DNA of 64,000 bases from Pseudomonas wayambapalatensis (GCA_014268975.2 CP077096.1:5136001-5200000), one strand, 5' to 3'. Shown: positions 33,926-42,605, numbered from the stretch's first letter. Numbers and translations: made by a program. Notes: generated by a model not told the origin, from the sequence alone.

Positions 33926-34712
33926 ACGCCAGCAGCGCACAAAGGCGCGCCGTCGCTTCGATCATCTGCCCGCTGGGGCGCTCCAGGCCCTTGTCGGGCA
34001 CCACCAGCAAGTGTCCGCCGGCAACGGCGCTGAGCTGTGGCCAGGCCTTCCAACCGGCCAACTGCGTAGCGTCGCCGGCCAGGATCACCTCAGGGTCACG
34101 CGCCAGCACAGACTCGACGCTCACCTGCGGCGCAGGCTGTTCGAGATCGGCAAAGACGTTGCGCGCACCGCAGACCGCCAGTGCATCACTCACCACCTGA
34201 CGGCCGCCCAAGGTGTACAGCGGCGAGTCCCAGACTTGATAGAACACCTTGAGCGGCTGCTCGCGGCGATAGCGCTCGCGCAGGTCGGCCAGGCGCTCGC
34301 GCAACCTGTCAGCGTAGCGCTGCCCCTGCTCCGCACGCCCCAGGCGCACGGCGATGGCCTGGATCTGCTCGATCAGTTGCGCCAGGTCGTGGGGCTCGCT
34401 GCTGAACGTGGCAATCCCCAACTGACGCAACTGGTCGCGCTGGGCCGGGGGCACGCTGCCGGGCCAGAGCAGCAGCAGGTCGGGCTTGAGCGCCAGCAGG
34501 TGCTCCATGTCCAGTTGCCCGTAGCGCCCGACCGATGGCAGATTTTTCAGACGCTGCGGCCGCTCGCCGCTGTCGAGCACGCCCACCAGCAGATCGTCCG
34601 CCTCAAGCTCCAGGACGATCTCGGTCATCGACGGCCCGAGGCTGACTACACGCGGCCCAGCCTCGGCAAATGCACCGATCGACAGCAGCACGGCAACGAA
34701 AAAGGCGCGCAT
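33903..34712 (-). CDS. btuF: Periplasmic cobalamin-binding protein, BtuF-like
   Basis: A 269-residue exported protein with signal peptide MRAFFVAVLLSIGAFAEA, then PRVVSLGPSMTEIVLELEAD, DDLLVGVLDSGERP, LKPDLLLLWPGSVPP and VFYQVWDSPLYTLGGRQVVS, all typical of class III (BtuF/FhuD) binding proteins. It would pass B12 to an ABC importer not encoded here. The ATG overlaps the preceding small membrane-protein gene (ATGA). Convergent overlap with btuB places receptor and binding protein side by side although they are transcribed separately. Confidence 0.87.
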   Translation of the reverse strand: MRAFFVAVLLSIGAFAEAGPRVVSLGPSMTEIVLELEADDLLVGVLDSGERPQRLKNLPSVGRYGQLDMEHLLALKPDLLLLWPGSVPPAQRDQLRQLGIATFSSEPHDLAQLIEQIQAIAVRLGRAEQGQRYADRLRERLADLRERYRREQPLKVFYQVWDSPLYTLGGRQVVSDALAVCGARNVFADLEQPAPQVSVESVLARDPEVILAGDATQLAGWKAWPQLSAVAGGHLLVVPDKGLERPSGQMIEATARLCALLASRAPVSR

Positions 34713-35131
34713 CAGCCCAGTTGGCGCGGGATGCGATAGAGGTAGAGCAGCATCACGGTAGACAACGCCAACAACACCTGAGGCACCGCCTCCAGCCCCA
34801 CCAGCACCGAGAGTGCGGCGATCCAGGCCGGGAAGCAGGCGTAGGTCATGGCCAGGCGACGAACCCGCGCCAGTTCGATCCAAGCAGCGGGTTCTTCGGG
34901 GGTGTCGAGTACCTTGGAGGTGCCGATCAGCGCCCGTTTGTAGGCACCGAAGCGCGGCAGGCTGAGAAACAGGGTCGCGGCGCCGGCGATGAACAGCGGC
35001 ATTGCCAGCACCGGGATCAATGCCTGACCACCGCCAAAGGCCCAGGCCATGACCGGCAGCGGCACCAGGCCGACCGCCAGGTATTGCCACCAGGCCAGCG
35101 CCAGACGCCGCTTCACCTGGCCACGGGTCAC
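34712..35131 (-). CDS. Small four-helix membrane protein between ribA and btuF
   Basis: A 139-residue protein with four clear hydrophobic segments (WWQYLAVGLVPLPVMAWAF, LIPVLAMPLFIAGAATLFLS, YACFPAWIAALSVLVGL, VPQVLLALSTVMLLYLY) and a basic N terminus (TRGQVKRR). The start is GTG at 35131, overlapping the ribA stop as GTGA; its own stop overlaps the btuF start as ATGA. This locks it between riboflavin and cobalamin genes. I recognise no family; a membrane role in cobalamin uptake or in lower-ligand metabolism is only a guess from position. Confidence 0.7.
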   Translation of the reverse strand: MTRGQVKRRLALAWWQYLAVGLVPLPVMAWAFGGGQALIPVLAMPLFIAGAATLFLSLPRFGAYKRALIGTSKVLDTPEEPAAWIELARVRRLAMTYACFPAWIAALSVLVGLEAVPQVLLALSTVMLLYLYRIPRQLG

Positions 35132-35745
35132 GCCTGGGGCGCCTCGCCCTGGTGACGGTTGCCCATCATGTGACCGAGCTTGTCGGCCTTGGTGGCCAGG
35201 TACAGGCGGTTGTGCGGGTTGTGGCCGGTGTGCAGCGGCACGCGCTCGGCAACCACAATGCTCATGTCGGTCAGGGCTTTGACCTTGCGTGGGTTGTTGG
35301 TCATCAGGCGCAGCGACTTGACGCCGAGGTGCTCGAGCATCGGCAAGCACATGGCGTAGTCACGCTGGTCGGCAGCAAAGCCCAGGCGCTCGTTGGCCTC
35401 GACGGTATCGGCACCGCCATCCTGCAGTTCATAGGCGCGAATCTTGTTCAACAAGCCGATGCCTCGACCTTCCTGACGCAGGTACAGCAGCACGCCACGG
35501 CCTTCACGGGCGATGGCCTGCAGCGCGGCTTCCAGTTGCGAACCGCAGTCGCAACGCTGGCTGAACAGCGCGTCGCCGGTCAGGCATTCGGAGTGCAGAC
35601 GCCCGAGCACCGGTTCACCGTCGGCGATATCACCCAGGCTGAGCACCACATGCTCGCGGCCGCTGGCTTCGTCGAGAAAGCCATGCATGGTGAATGTCGC
35701 AAAAGGCGTTGGGAGTTTGGAGGCGGCAACAAAGACGACGGGCAC
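35128..35745 (-). CDS. ribA: GTP cyclohydrolase II
   Basis: A 205-residue enzyme opening the riboflavin pathway from GTP. The zinc site is intact: C54, C65 and C67 in HSECLTGDALFSQRCDCGSQ. LYLRQEGRGIGLLNKI contains the catalytic Arg region, and LMTNNPRKVKALTDMSIVVA closes the family blocks. The start is GTG 35745 with AGGAG at good spacing; the open frame upstream lacks homology. It heads a coupled three-gene unit with the membrane protein and btuF. The GTP cyclohydrolase II half of ribBA at 39190 lacks these cysteines, so this is probably the only active copy in the window. Confidence 0.96.
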   Translation of the reverse strand: MPVVFVAASKLPTPFATFTMHGFLDEASGREHVVLSLGDIADGEPVLGRLHSECLTGDALFSQRCDCGSQLEAALQAIAREGRGVLLYLRQEGRGIGLLNKIRAYELQDGGADTVEANERLGFAADQRDYAMCLPMLEHLGVKSLRLMTNNPRKVKALTDMSIVVAERVPLHTGHNPHNRLYLATKADKLGHMMGNRHQGEAPQA

Positions 35746-35876
35746 GTTGTGCTCCTGATAAGTAGGAAATTTCAATGGGCCAGATTGTATCAGCAGCCCA
35801 GCGGGCATGCGCAGGCTGAATCTCGCCGCTTAAGATCGAAAAGTTCGATGCATAGGCCTGCCAGACGCGCGCTCGA

Positions 35877-36620
35877 TCAGTGCGGCTGGCTGTCGGACGC
35901 GAACGGGTACGGCTGGTTCCAGTGCTCGAAGATGGCCTTGAGTTCGCCGCTATGCACCAGCTTCGCCATGCGCTGGTCGAACAGGTCGCGCAAGGCCTTG
36001 CCTTGATCGCTGCGGGTAAAGGCCAGGTACAGCGGCAATTCAGCGATGTGGGTGCGGCGGAAGTCCTGCGGCTTGCTGGCCTGATGCAGCACGTAGTCCA
36101 CTTCCGTTTCGGCATCGATGTAGAAATCCACCCGGTCATGCTCGAGCATCGGCAGGATGCCTTCGCGACGCTGGATCTCGCGGAATTCATGCACATTCGG
36201 CAGATATCTGTCGTAGCCATAGCCACGTACCCAGGCTAGGCGATACTGGCCGACGCTGTTCAGTGCCGGGACTGGCTTGCTGGCCAGGCCGAGGGCATAG
36301 ATATGATCCAGGTCGAAGTGCCAGCGCGGGTAGAGGTTGTCTTCGTTCTCTTCCTTGTACGAACCCACCCAGGCGTCGGCCTCGCCGCGCTTGACCAGCC
36401 CGACTGCACGGCTGTAAGGCGCGCTCGTTACCTCGACCTTCACCCCGGCCGGCTCGAACACCTTGCGCAGCACGTCCCAGGCAACGCCAGTGCCGTCGGC
36501 GTTGGTGTAGTCGATCCATTCCTCGCTGACCAGTCGCACCTGCTTCGGCAACTCAACGGCCCCGGCACTCCAGGGCAGGAAAACCAGCATCAGCGCCAGC
36601 AGCACAGTCCGTATGGCCAT
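35877..36620 (-). CDS. Periplasmic solute-binding protein (family 3)
   Basis: A 247-residue exported protein: signal peptide MAIRTVLLALMLVFLPWSAGA, then QVRLVSEEWIDYTNADGTGV, WDVLRKVFEPAGVKVEVTSA, YSRAVGLVKRGEADAWVGSY and a C-terminal lobe ending ELKAIFEHWNQPYP. This is the SBP_bac_3 fold usually found with amino-acid ABC importers. No permease or ATPase is adjacent, so it may be an orphan or a ligand sensor. It lies 16 bp after the pgpA stop in the same direction. Confidence 0.82.
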   Translation of the reverse strand: MAIRTVLLALMLVFLPWSAGAVELPKQVRLVSEEWIDYTNADGTGVAWDVLRKVFEPAGVKVEVTSAPYSRAVGLVKRGEADAWVGSYKEENEDNLYPRWHFDLDHIYALGLASKPVPALNSVGQYRLAWVRGYGYDRYLPNVHEFREIQRREGILPMLEHDRVDFYIDAETEVDYVLHQASKPQDFRRTHIAELPLYLAFTRSDQGKALRDLFDQRMAKLVHSGELKAIFEHWNQPYPFASDSQPH

Positions 36621-36636
36621 CGACCCGCTCCCTGTA

Positions 36637-37140
36637 TCAGGCTACCGCCCAAACCAGCACTTGCATGCCCAGCCAGGCGAACACGCCAGCCAGGATATCG
36701 TCGAGCATGATGCCGACACCGCCGTGCACATGGCGGTCGATCCAGCGGATCGGCCAGGGCTTGAGGATGTCGAAGAAGCGGAACATCAGGAACCCTGCGA
36801 GCAGCCACTGCCAACCCTCGGGCACCAGCCACAAGGTGATCCACATGCCGACCATCTCGTCCCAGACGATGCCTTCATGATCGTGCACGCGCAAGTCGTT
36901 CGCCACCTTGCCGCACAGCCAGAAGCCGAACAGCATAGTGATCCCCAGCAGCAGCCAGTAGCCCCAGTCCGGCAGCATCTGCCACAGCGGAATGAACGGC
37001 AGCGCCACCAGCGAGCCCCAGGTGCCCGGCGCCTTGGGCAGGGTGCCGGAGCCGAAGCCGAACGCGATGAAGTGCCACGGATTGCGCCAGACCGAAGGCG
37101 GAACGAACTCCGCAGGCACCTGATTGGGGTGGTCGGTCAC
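36637..37140 (-). CDS. pgpA: Phosphatidylglycerophosphatase A
   Basis: A 167-residue inner-membrane enzyme dephosphorylating phosphatidylglycerol phosphate. The family blocks FGSGTLPKAPGTWGSLVALP, DDPHGIVWDEMVG-like HDHEGIVWDEMVGMWITLWL and FRFFDILKPWPI...GGVGIMLDDILAGVF are all visible, with several membrane segments. The GTG start overlaps the thiL stop (GTGA). The run thiL-pgpA after nusB is the standard gamma-proteobacterial order. Confidence 0.95.
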   Translation of the reverse strand: MTDHPNQVPAEFVPPSVWRNPWHFIAFGFGSGTLPKAPGTWGSLVALPFIPLWQMLPDWGYWLLLGITMLFGFWLCGKVANDLRVHDHEGIVWDEMVGMWITLWLVPEGWQWLLAGFLMFRFFDILKPWPIRWIDRHVHGGVGIMLDDILAGVFAWLGMQVLVWAVA

Positions 37141-38105
37141 GGTGTCTCCCTGAAATGTTGATAGCCCCGTTGCGTCGGGGTGATGTCACGACCCTGGCGA
37201 TCACGCAGGGTGACGCCCTGCCCGTCCAGGACGCGGCCGATGACATGGACATGGATGAATCCCGGTAGCTGCAATGCCTGGTGTTGCGCGGCCGGGATGG
37301 TGAAGGCCAGCACATAGTCGTCGCCGCCGGTGAGCGCCGCGTGCACCGCAGCGTCACGCCCGAGGAAGGCCTCCAGTTCGGTAGATACCGGAACCTGGTG
37401 CTGGTTCACTTCGAGGGCGACGCCCGAGGCCCGGGCGATATGACCGCAGTCGGCAAGCAGGCCGTCGGAAACGTCCAGCGCCGCCGTGGCATGGCCACGC
37501 AGCAGCTCGCCCAAGGTGAGCTGCGGCATCGGCGACCAGTACTGCGCAAGCAGCGCCTGGGCCTGTTCAGCCGGCGCCTGGCGCTCGCCCAGCACCAGCG
37601 GCAAGGCCCCCGCCGCGCTACCCAGGTTGCCGCCGACACACAGCAGATCACCCGGCCTGGCACCATCGCGGCGCAAGGCCTGCCCGGCCGGAACCCGGCC
37701 AAACACGGTCACGGTGATGCTCAGGGGGCCGCGCGTGGTGTCGCCGCCGATCAGGCTCATGCGACAGCGGTGGGCCATGCGCCCCAGGCCTTCGGCGTAG
37801 TCTTGCAGCCAATCCGCGCTGACCTCGGGCAAGGTCAGGGCCAGGGTGAAGCCGATGGCGGTCGCGCCCATGGCCGCCAGGTCGCTCGCGGCCACGGCCA
37901 ACGAGCGCTGGCCGAGCAGCGAGGGGTCGCAGACCGCCGGAAAATGCACACCTGCGACCAGCGTATCGGTGGAGACTGCCAGTTGCTCGCCAGCCGGCAG
38001 CTCCAGCAGGGCGCAATCGTCGCCGATCCCCAGGGCCACGCCCTCGCCGCCCTGCGCACAGGGCGCGGCAGCGAAGAAGCGGCGGATCAGCTCGAACTCA
38101 CCCAT
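37137..38105 (-). CDS. thiL: Thiamine-monophosphate kinase
   Basis: A 322-residue kinase that phosphorylates thiamine monophosphate to the active diphosphate. It begins MGEFELIRRFFAAAPC and shows IGDDCALLELPAGEQLAVST, SDLAAMGATAIGFTLALTLP, SLIGGDTTRGPLSITVTVFG, RDGARPGDLLCVGG, ALDVSDGLLADCGHIARASG and ALTGGDDYVLAFTIP, all conserved. It lies 18 bp downstream of nusB and overlaps pgpA. TPP made here is the cofactor of Dxs, encoded nearby. Confidence 0.96.
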   Translation of the reverse strand: MGEFELIRRFFAAAPCAQGGEGVALGIGDDCALLELPAGEQLAVSTDTLVAGVHFPAVCDPSLLGQRSLAVAASDLAAMGATAIGFTLALTLPEVSADWLQDYAEGLGRMAHRCRMSLIGGDTTRGPLSITVTVFGRVPAGQALRRDGARPGDLLCVGGNLGSAAGALPLVLGERQAPAEQAQALLAQYWSPMPQLTLGELLRGHATAALDVSDGLLADCGHIARASGVALEVNQHQVPVSTELEAFLGRDAAVHAALTGGDDYVLAFTIPAAQHQALQLPGFIHVHVIGRVLDGQGVTLRDRQGRDITPTQRGYQHFRETP

Positions 38106-38123
38106 GGCTCGTCAGCGCCGGGA

Positions 38124-38624
38124 TCAGCGCTTGTTGGCCTTGACTTCGGCTTCGCGCAGGTTGGGCGCGAGCTTGTCGAGCACACCGTTGACGAACTTGT
38201 GGCCGTCGGTGGCACCGAAGACCTTGGCCAGTTCCACACCTTCGTTGATCACCACGCGGTACGGTACGTCGACGCGCTTGATGAACTCCCAGGTGGACAG
38301 ACGCAGCACGGCCAGCTCGACCGGGTCGAGCTCATCCAGTGCCAGGTCCAGGCAAGGCTTGAGTGCGCTGTCGATTTCGCCCTTGATTGCCGGAACCCCG
38401 TGGAGGATTTCGCGGAAGTAGGCACCATCGACATCGGAGAAATCGTTATCGACCCGGAACTGAGCCTCGATCTCGTTCAGCGAATGCTGCGCCATGTGCC
38501 ACTGGTAGAGCGCTTGCGTGGCGAGCTTGCGGGCTTCGCGACGCTTGGCGCTCTTGGAGGGCTTGCCGGCATCCGCAGGTTTTGGATCGCGCGGGTTGAA
38601 ACGATCGCTGTCGTCGCTAATCAC
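38124..38624 (-). CDS. nusB: Transcription antitermination factor NusB
   Basis: A 166-residue RNA-binding helical protein that works with NusE in rRNA antitermination. KRREARKLATQALYQWHMAQ is the family N-terminal helix, and VLRLSTWEFIKRVDVPYRVV and INEGVELAKVFGATDGHKFV followed by NGVLDKLA are C-terminal signatures. The N terminus is extended by a charged segment (SDDSDRFNPRDPKPADAGKP) as in other pseudomonads. The GTG start overlaps the ribH stop (GTGA), coupling it to lumazine synthase. Confidence 0.96.
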   Translation of the reverse strand: MISDDSDRFNPRDPKPADAGKPSKSAKRREARKLATQALYQWHMAQHSLNEIEAQFRVDNDFSDVDGAYFREILHGVPAIKGEIDSALKPCLDLALDELDPVELAVLRLSTWEFIKRVDVPYRVVINEGVELAKVFGATDGHKFVNGVLDKLAPNLREAEVKANKR

Positions 38625-39097
38625 TTGGCCTCCAACTGCGCCAGCAGGCTGACCATTTCCAGGGCGGACAGGGCAGCTTCGGCACCTTTGTTACCGGCTT
38701 TGGTGCCGGAACGCTCGATGGCTTGCTCGATGGAATCAACGGTCAGCACGCCGAAGGCGACCGGAACGCCGAACTCCATGGACACCTGGGCCAGGCCCTT
38801 GGTGCACTCGCCCGCCACGTATTCGAAGTGCGGGGTACCACCACGGATCACCGCACCCAGGGCGATGATCGCGCTGTAGTCACCTTGCTGGGCGACTTTC
38901 TGTGCCACCAGCGGGATCTCGAAAGCGCCCGGGGCACGAATGATGGTGATGTCGCTTTCGCTGACGCCATGGCGTACCAGGGCATCGACGGCACCGCTCA
39001 CCAGGCTTTCGACGACGAAGCTGTTGAAGCGGCCAACCACCAAAGCATAGCGACCTTTGGGGGCGATGAAGGTACCTTCGATGGTCTTCAGGGTCAT
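38621..39097 (-). CDS. ribH: 6,7-dimethyl-8-ribityllumazine synthase
   Basis: A 158-residue enzyme condensing the pyrimidine and four-carbon intermediates to lumazine, the penultimate riboflavin step; it forms large oligomers. Motifs: YALVVGRFNSFVVESLVSGA, IIRAPGAFEIPLVAQKVAQQ, IALGAVIRGGTPHFEYVAGE and FGVLTVDSIEQAIERSGTKA with GNKGAEAALSALEMV. It lies 92 bp after ribBA and overlaps nusB. Confidence 0.97.
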   Translation of the reverse strand: MTLKTIEGTFIAPKGRYALVVGRFNSFVVESLVSGAVDALVRHGVSESDITIIRAPGAFEIPLVAQKVAQQGDYSAIIALGAVIRGGTPHFEYVAGECTKGLAQVSMEFGVPVAFGVLTVDSIEQAIERSGTKAGNKGAEAALSALEMVSLLAQLEAK

Positions 39098-39189
39098 TCC
39101 GGTATTCTCATATTAAAGAGCGAGGCCGCACCGGGCGGCCTTCGGGAGGGTTCGGACACGAGCGCCAGGACAACGCTGGCGCACCTGTG

Positions 39190-40281
39190 TCACTCGGAGG
39201 GCACGTATTCTACAACTTCCAGATCGAATCCGGATATCGCGTTGAACTTCATCGGCGAGCTCATCAGGCGCATCTTGCGTACACCGAGGTCACGCAGGAT
39301 CTGCGAACCGGCACCGACGGTGCTGTAGGTGCTCGGCACTTTGGCCTGCACGTCGCCTGCGCTTTCACGGATATGCGCCAGCAGCACGTCGCCGTCCAGC
39401 GGGTGGCCCAGCAGCAGCACCACGCCGCTGCCGGCCTCGGCCACGGTGGTCATGGCCGCGCGCAGGCTCCAGCGCCCTGGCTGCTTGACCATCAGCAGGT
39501 CGCGCAGCGGGTCCATGTTGTGCACACGCACCAGGGTCGGCTCTTCGGCGCAGATCTTGCCCAGCGTCAGCGCCATGTGCACGTCGCCTTCCACCGAGTC
39601 ACGGTAGGTGACCAGATTGAACTGGCCCAGCTCGCTTTCGATCGGCTGTTCGGAGACGCGCTGCACGGTGCGCTCATGGATCATGCGGTAGTGGATCAGG
39701 TCGGCGATGGTGCCGATCTTGAGATTGTGCTGGGCGGCGAACACTTCCAGCTCGGCGCGACGCGACATGGTGCCGTCGTCGTTCATCACTTCGCAGATGA
39801 CGCCACTGGGCTCGAAACCGGCCATGCGCGCCAGGTCGCAGGCTGCTTCGGTGTGCCCGGCGCGGGCCAGGGTGCCGCCTGGCTGGGCCATAAGCGGGAA
39901 GATGTGGCCCGGGCTGACGATGTCCTCGGCCTTGGCGTCCTTCGCGGCGGCAGCCTGCACGGTGCGGGCGCGGTCGGCGGCGGAGATGCCGGTGGTGACA
40001 CCCTCGGCGGCCTCGATCGACACGGTGAACTTGGTGCCGAAGCCGGAGCCGTTGCGCGGCGCCATCAGCGGCAGCTTGAGCGTCTCGCAGCGCTCACGGG
40101 TCATCGGCATGCAGATCAGTCCACGGGCGTGCTTGGCCATGAAGTTGATGTGCTCGGGCAGGCAGCACTCGGCTGCCATGATGATGTCGCCTTCGTTTTC
40201 GCGGTCTTCGTCATCCATGAGGATGACCATTTTGCCCTGGCGGATGTCTTCGACCAGTTCTTCGATGCTGTTGAGCGCCAC
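39190..40281 (-). CDS. ribBA: RibBA: active DHBP synthase fused to a cysteine-less GTP cyclohydrolase II-like domain
   Basis: A 363-residue fusion. Residues about 1-200 form DHBP synthase: VILMDDEDRENEGDIIMAAE, GSGFGTKFTVSIEAAEGVTT, SPGHIFPLMAQPGGTLARAG and HTEAACDLARMAGFEPSGVI. The rest has a GTP cyclohydrolase II fold (FNLVTYRDSVEGDVHMALTL, LRDLGVRKMRLMSSPMKFNA). In place of the C-x10-C-x-C zinc motif it reads VRVHNMDPLRDLLMVKQPGR, with no cysteine. The second activity is therefore probably lost, while separate ribA is intact. The GTG at 40281 is preceded by AGAAGGGGG. Confidence 0.9.
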   Translation of the reverse strand: MALNSIEELVEDIRQGKMVILMDDEDRENEGDIIMAAECCLPEHINFMAKHARGLICMPMTRERCETLKLPLMAPRNGSGFGTKFTVSIEAAEGVTTGISAADRARTVQAAAAKDAKAEDIVSPGHIFPLMAQPGGTLARAGHTEAACDLARMAGFEPSGVICEVMNDDGTMSRRAELEVFAAQHNLKIGTIADLIHYRMIHERTVQRVSEQPIESELGQFNLVTYRDSVEGDVHMALTLGKICAEEPTLVRVHNMDPLRDLLMVKQPGRWSLRAAMTTVAEAGSGVVLLLGHPLDGDVLLAHIRESAGDVQAKVPSTYSTVGAGSQILRDLGVRKMRLMSSPMKFNAISGFDLEVVEYVPSE

Positions 40282-40299
40282 GCGGCACCCCCTTCTCAA

Positions 40300-40965
40300 T
40301 CAGGATTTCAAGAAGCCGTTGGCGGCCAGGAAGCTTTCGGTGATGCCACTGCCTTTGCTCGGCTCGGCGGCCTTGTCGCCCAGCAGCAGACGCTCCAGGT
40401 AACGGGCCAGCAGGTCGACCTCAAGGTTCACCCGACGACCTGCACGGTAATCGGCCATGATGGTTTCGGACAGGGTGTGCGGGACGATGGTCAGCTCGAA
40501 CTCGGCGCCATCAACCTCATTGACCGTCAGGCTGGTGCCATCGACGGTGATCGAGCCCTTGTGGGCGATGTACTTGGCCAGCTCTTTCGGGGCGCGTACG
40601 CGGAACTGGATGGCGCGGGCGTTATCGCTGCGCGAGACGATTTCGCCGACACCGTCGACGTGACCGCTGACCAGGTGGCCGCCCAGGCGGGTGGTCGGGG
40701 TCAGGGCCTTTTCCAGGTTGACCCGGCTGCCGCTCTTGAGCTCGACCATGGCGGTACGCTTGAGGGTCTCGACGCTGACGTCGGCCCAGAAGCCATCGCC
40801 TGGCAGCTCCACGGCGGTCAGGCACACGCCGTTGACCGCGATACTGTCGCCGAGCTTGACGTCGCCCAGGTCGAGCTTGCCGGTCTCGACGTAGACGCGC
40901 ACGTCACCACCCTTGGGGGTCATGCTGCGGATGGTGCCGATGGATTCGATGATGCCGGTGAACAT
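40300..40965 (-). CDS. ribE: Riboflavin synthase (alpha chain)
   Basis: A 221-residue trimeric enzyme that dismutates two lumazines to riboflavin. The duplicated lumazine-binding repeat is visible: MFTGIIESIGTIRSM...GDSIAVNGVCLTAVELPGDG with SVETLKRTAM in the first half, and GHVDGVGEIVSRSDNARAIQ...GSITVDGTSLTVNEVDGAEF with PHTLSETIMADYRAG in the second. The ATG follows AGGAG. It lies between ribD and ribBA in the minus-strand rib cluster. Naming varies; the gene is also called ribC. Confidence 0.96.
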   Translation of the reverse strand: MFTGIIESIGTIRSMTPKGGDVRVYVETGKLDLGDVKLGDSIAVNGVCLTAVELPGDGFWADVSVETLKRTAMVELKSGSRVNLEKALTPTTRLGGHLVSGHVDGVGEIVSRSDNARAIQFRVRAPKELAKYIAHKGSITVDGTSLTVNEVDGAEFELTIVPHTLSETIMADYRAGRRVNLEVDLLARYLERLLLGDKAAEPSKGSGITESFLAANGFLKS

Positions 40966-41007
40966 GATGTTCTCCTCAGGTACGGGCTGCGCGAAGCAAG
41001 CCCGGCA

Positions 41008-42138
41008 TTATACGCCGGGCGCGGGCAAGGGGATGGCTGTGACTCGCCAGTCATCGCCCACGGCGCGCATTTCGATGATTTTCAGCCGCGGCGCCTCGCT
41101 CATGTGCTCCAGGGGCCAGTCCAGCAGCGGGCGGGCCTGGGAGCCGAGGAAGGTGCCGGCGACGAACAACTGGTACTCGTCGATCAGGCCGTGGCGAGCG
41201 AAGGCGCCGACCAGCCCGGCGCCCGCTTCGAGCAGGACCTCGCTGGCACCGCGCTCGGCCAGCAGGCGCAGCAGCGCCGGCAAGTCGACCTGGCCATCGC
41301 TGCCGGGCAGCACCAGCAACTCATGGCCGGCGGCGGCGTAGCGCGGGTCGTGCGCGGCGGCGGTGACCACCAGCGCCGGACCGGCCTGGAAGAACGGGGC
41401 ATCCAGCGGCAGGCGCAGACGGCCATCGACCAGCACCCGCAGCGGCGGGCGCGACACGGCCAGTGCGGTCATTTCCTCGTCCAGGCCAAGCTCGGCGGCG
41501 CGCACGGTCATCCGCGCGTTGTCGGCCAGCACGCTCTGGGCACTGGTCAGCACCACGCTGGAGCGGGCGCGCAGGCGCTGTACCGCAGCACGCGCTGCGG
41601 GGCCGGTAATCCACTGGCTCTCGCCATTGGCCATGGCGGTACGCCCGTCCAGGCTCATCGCAAGCTTGGCCCGAACGAATGGCAGGCCATGCTCCATGCG
41701 CTTGAGAAAGCCCGGGTTGAGTGCGCGAGCTTCGGCCTCGAGCACACCACTGGCAACCTCGATACCGGCTTCGGCCAGCCGCCCCAGGCCGCGCCCGGCC
41801 ACTTGCGGGTTCGGGTCCTGCATCGCCGCCACCACCCGCGCCACCCCTGCCTTGACCAGCGCTTCGGCACACGGTGGCGTGCGGCCATGGTGGCTGCACG
41901 GCTCGAGGGTGACGTAGGCGCAGGCGCCGCGCGCGCGCTCACCGGCCTGGCGCAGGGCATGCACTTCGGCATGCGGCTCGCCGGCACGCACGTGCCAGCC
42001 CTCACCGACCACTTCGCCGTCGCGAACGATCACGCAGCCCACGCGCGGGTTGGGGTGGGTGGTGTACAGGCCCTTGCGGGCCAGTTCCAGGGCACGGGCC
42101 ATGTAATGGGCGTCAAGCAACGCGGTCTGGCTGGACAT
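41008..42138 (-). CDS. ribD: Bifunctional pyrimidine deaminase/reductase
   Basis: A 376-residue two-domain enzyme for the second and third steps of riboflavin synthesis. The N-terminal deaminase has the zinc motif GEPHAEVHALRQAGERARGA with YVTLEPCSHHGRTPPCAEAL. The C-terminal reductase has FVRAKLAMSLDGRTAMANGE, SQWITGPAARAAVQRLRARS and VLLEAGAGLVGAFARHGLID. It starts 2 bp after nrdR in the same direction; nrdR-ribD-ribE-ribBA-ribH-nusB is the classical order. Confidence 0.96.
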   Translation of the reverse strand: MSSQTALLDAHYMARALELARKGLYTTHPNPRVGCVIVRDGEVVGEGWHVRAGEPHAEVHALRQAGERARGACAYVTLEPCSHHGRTPPCAEALVKAGVARVVAAMQDPNPQVAGRGLGRLAEAGIEVASGVLEAEARALNPGFLKRMEHGLPFVRAKLAMSLDGRTAMANGESQWITGPAARAAVQRLRARSSVVLTSAQSVLADNARMTVRAAELGLDEEMTALAVSRPPLRVLVDGRLRLPLDAPFFQAGPALVVTAAAHDPRYAAAGHELLVLPGSDGQVDLPALLRLLAERGASEVLLEAGAGLVGAFARHGLIDEYQLFVAGTFLGSQARPLLDWPLEHMSEAPRLKIIEMRAVGDDWRVTAIPLPAPGV

Positions 42139-42140
42139 GC

Positions 42141-42605
42141 TTACTCTTTGGCTGGCTCACGGGCCAGGCGGTCGATTTCTTCACGGAATTCGTCGAGGTC
42201 CTGGAAGCGCCGGTACACCGAAGCGAAGCGGATGTAGGCGACTTCGTCGAGCTTGCGCAGCTCGGACATCACCAGCTCACCGACCACCAGCGACTTCACT
42301 TCGCGCTCGCCGGTCGCGCGCAGACGGCTCTTGATGTGCGCCAGCGCCGCTTCCAGGCGCTCGACGCTGACGGGGCGCTTTTCCAGCGCCCGCTGCATGC
42401 CGGCGCGCAGCTTGTCTTCGTCGAAGGGCTGGCGTGTGCCGTCCTGCTTGATCAGCCGGGGCAGGACCAGTTCGGCGGTCTCGAAGGTGGTGAAGCGCTC
42501 GCCGCAGGCGACGCACTCACGGCGACGACGGACCTGTTCGCCTTCGGCGACCAGTCGCGAATCAATGACCTTGGTGTCGTTGGCACCGCAAAAGGGACAG
42601 TGCAT
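42141..42605 (-). CDS. nrdR: Transcriptional repressor NrdR
   Basis: A 154-residue repressor of ribonucleotide reductase genes. The zinc ribbon has C3, C6, C31 and C34 (MHCPFCGANDTKVIDSRLVA, RRRECVACGERFTTFE), followed by the ATP-cone, which binds ATP/dATP (LIKQDGTRQPFDEDKLRAGM). ATG 42605 starts at the first cysteine knuckle as in all family members. It is probably the first gene of the rib-nusB-thiL-pgpA run. Confidence 0.97.
   Translation of the reverse strand: MHCPFCGANDTKVIDSRLVAEGEQVRRRRECVACGERFTTFETAELVLPRLIKQDGTRQPFDEDKLRAGMQRALEKRPVSVERLEAALAHIKSRLRATGEREVKSLVVGELVMSELRKLDEVAYIRFASVYRRFQDLDEFREEIDRLAREPAKE

Noticed and set aside
39187..42237. About 1000-codon plus-strand frame over the rib genes
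   Set aside because: Antisense shadow of ribBA, ribE and ribD; composition is typical of complementary-strand reading.
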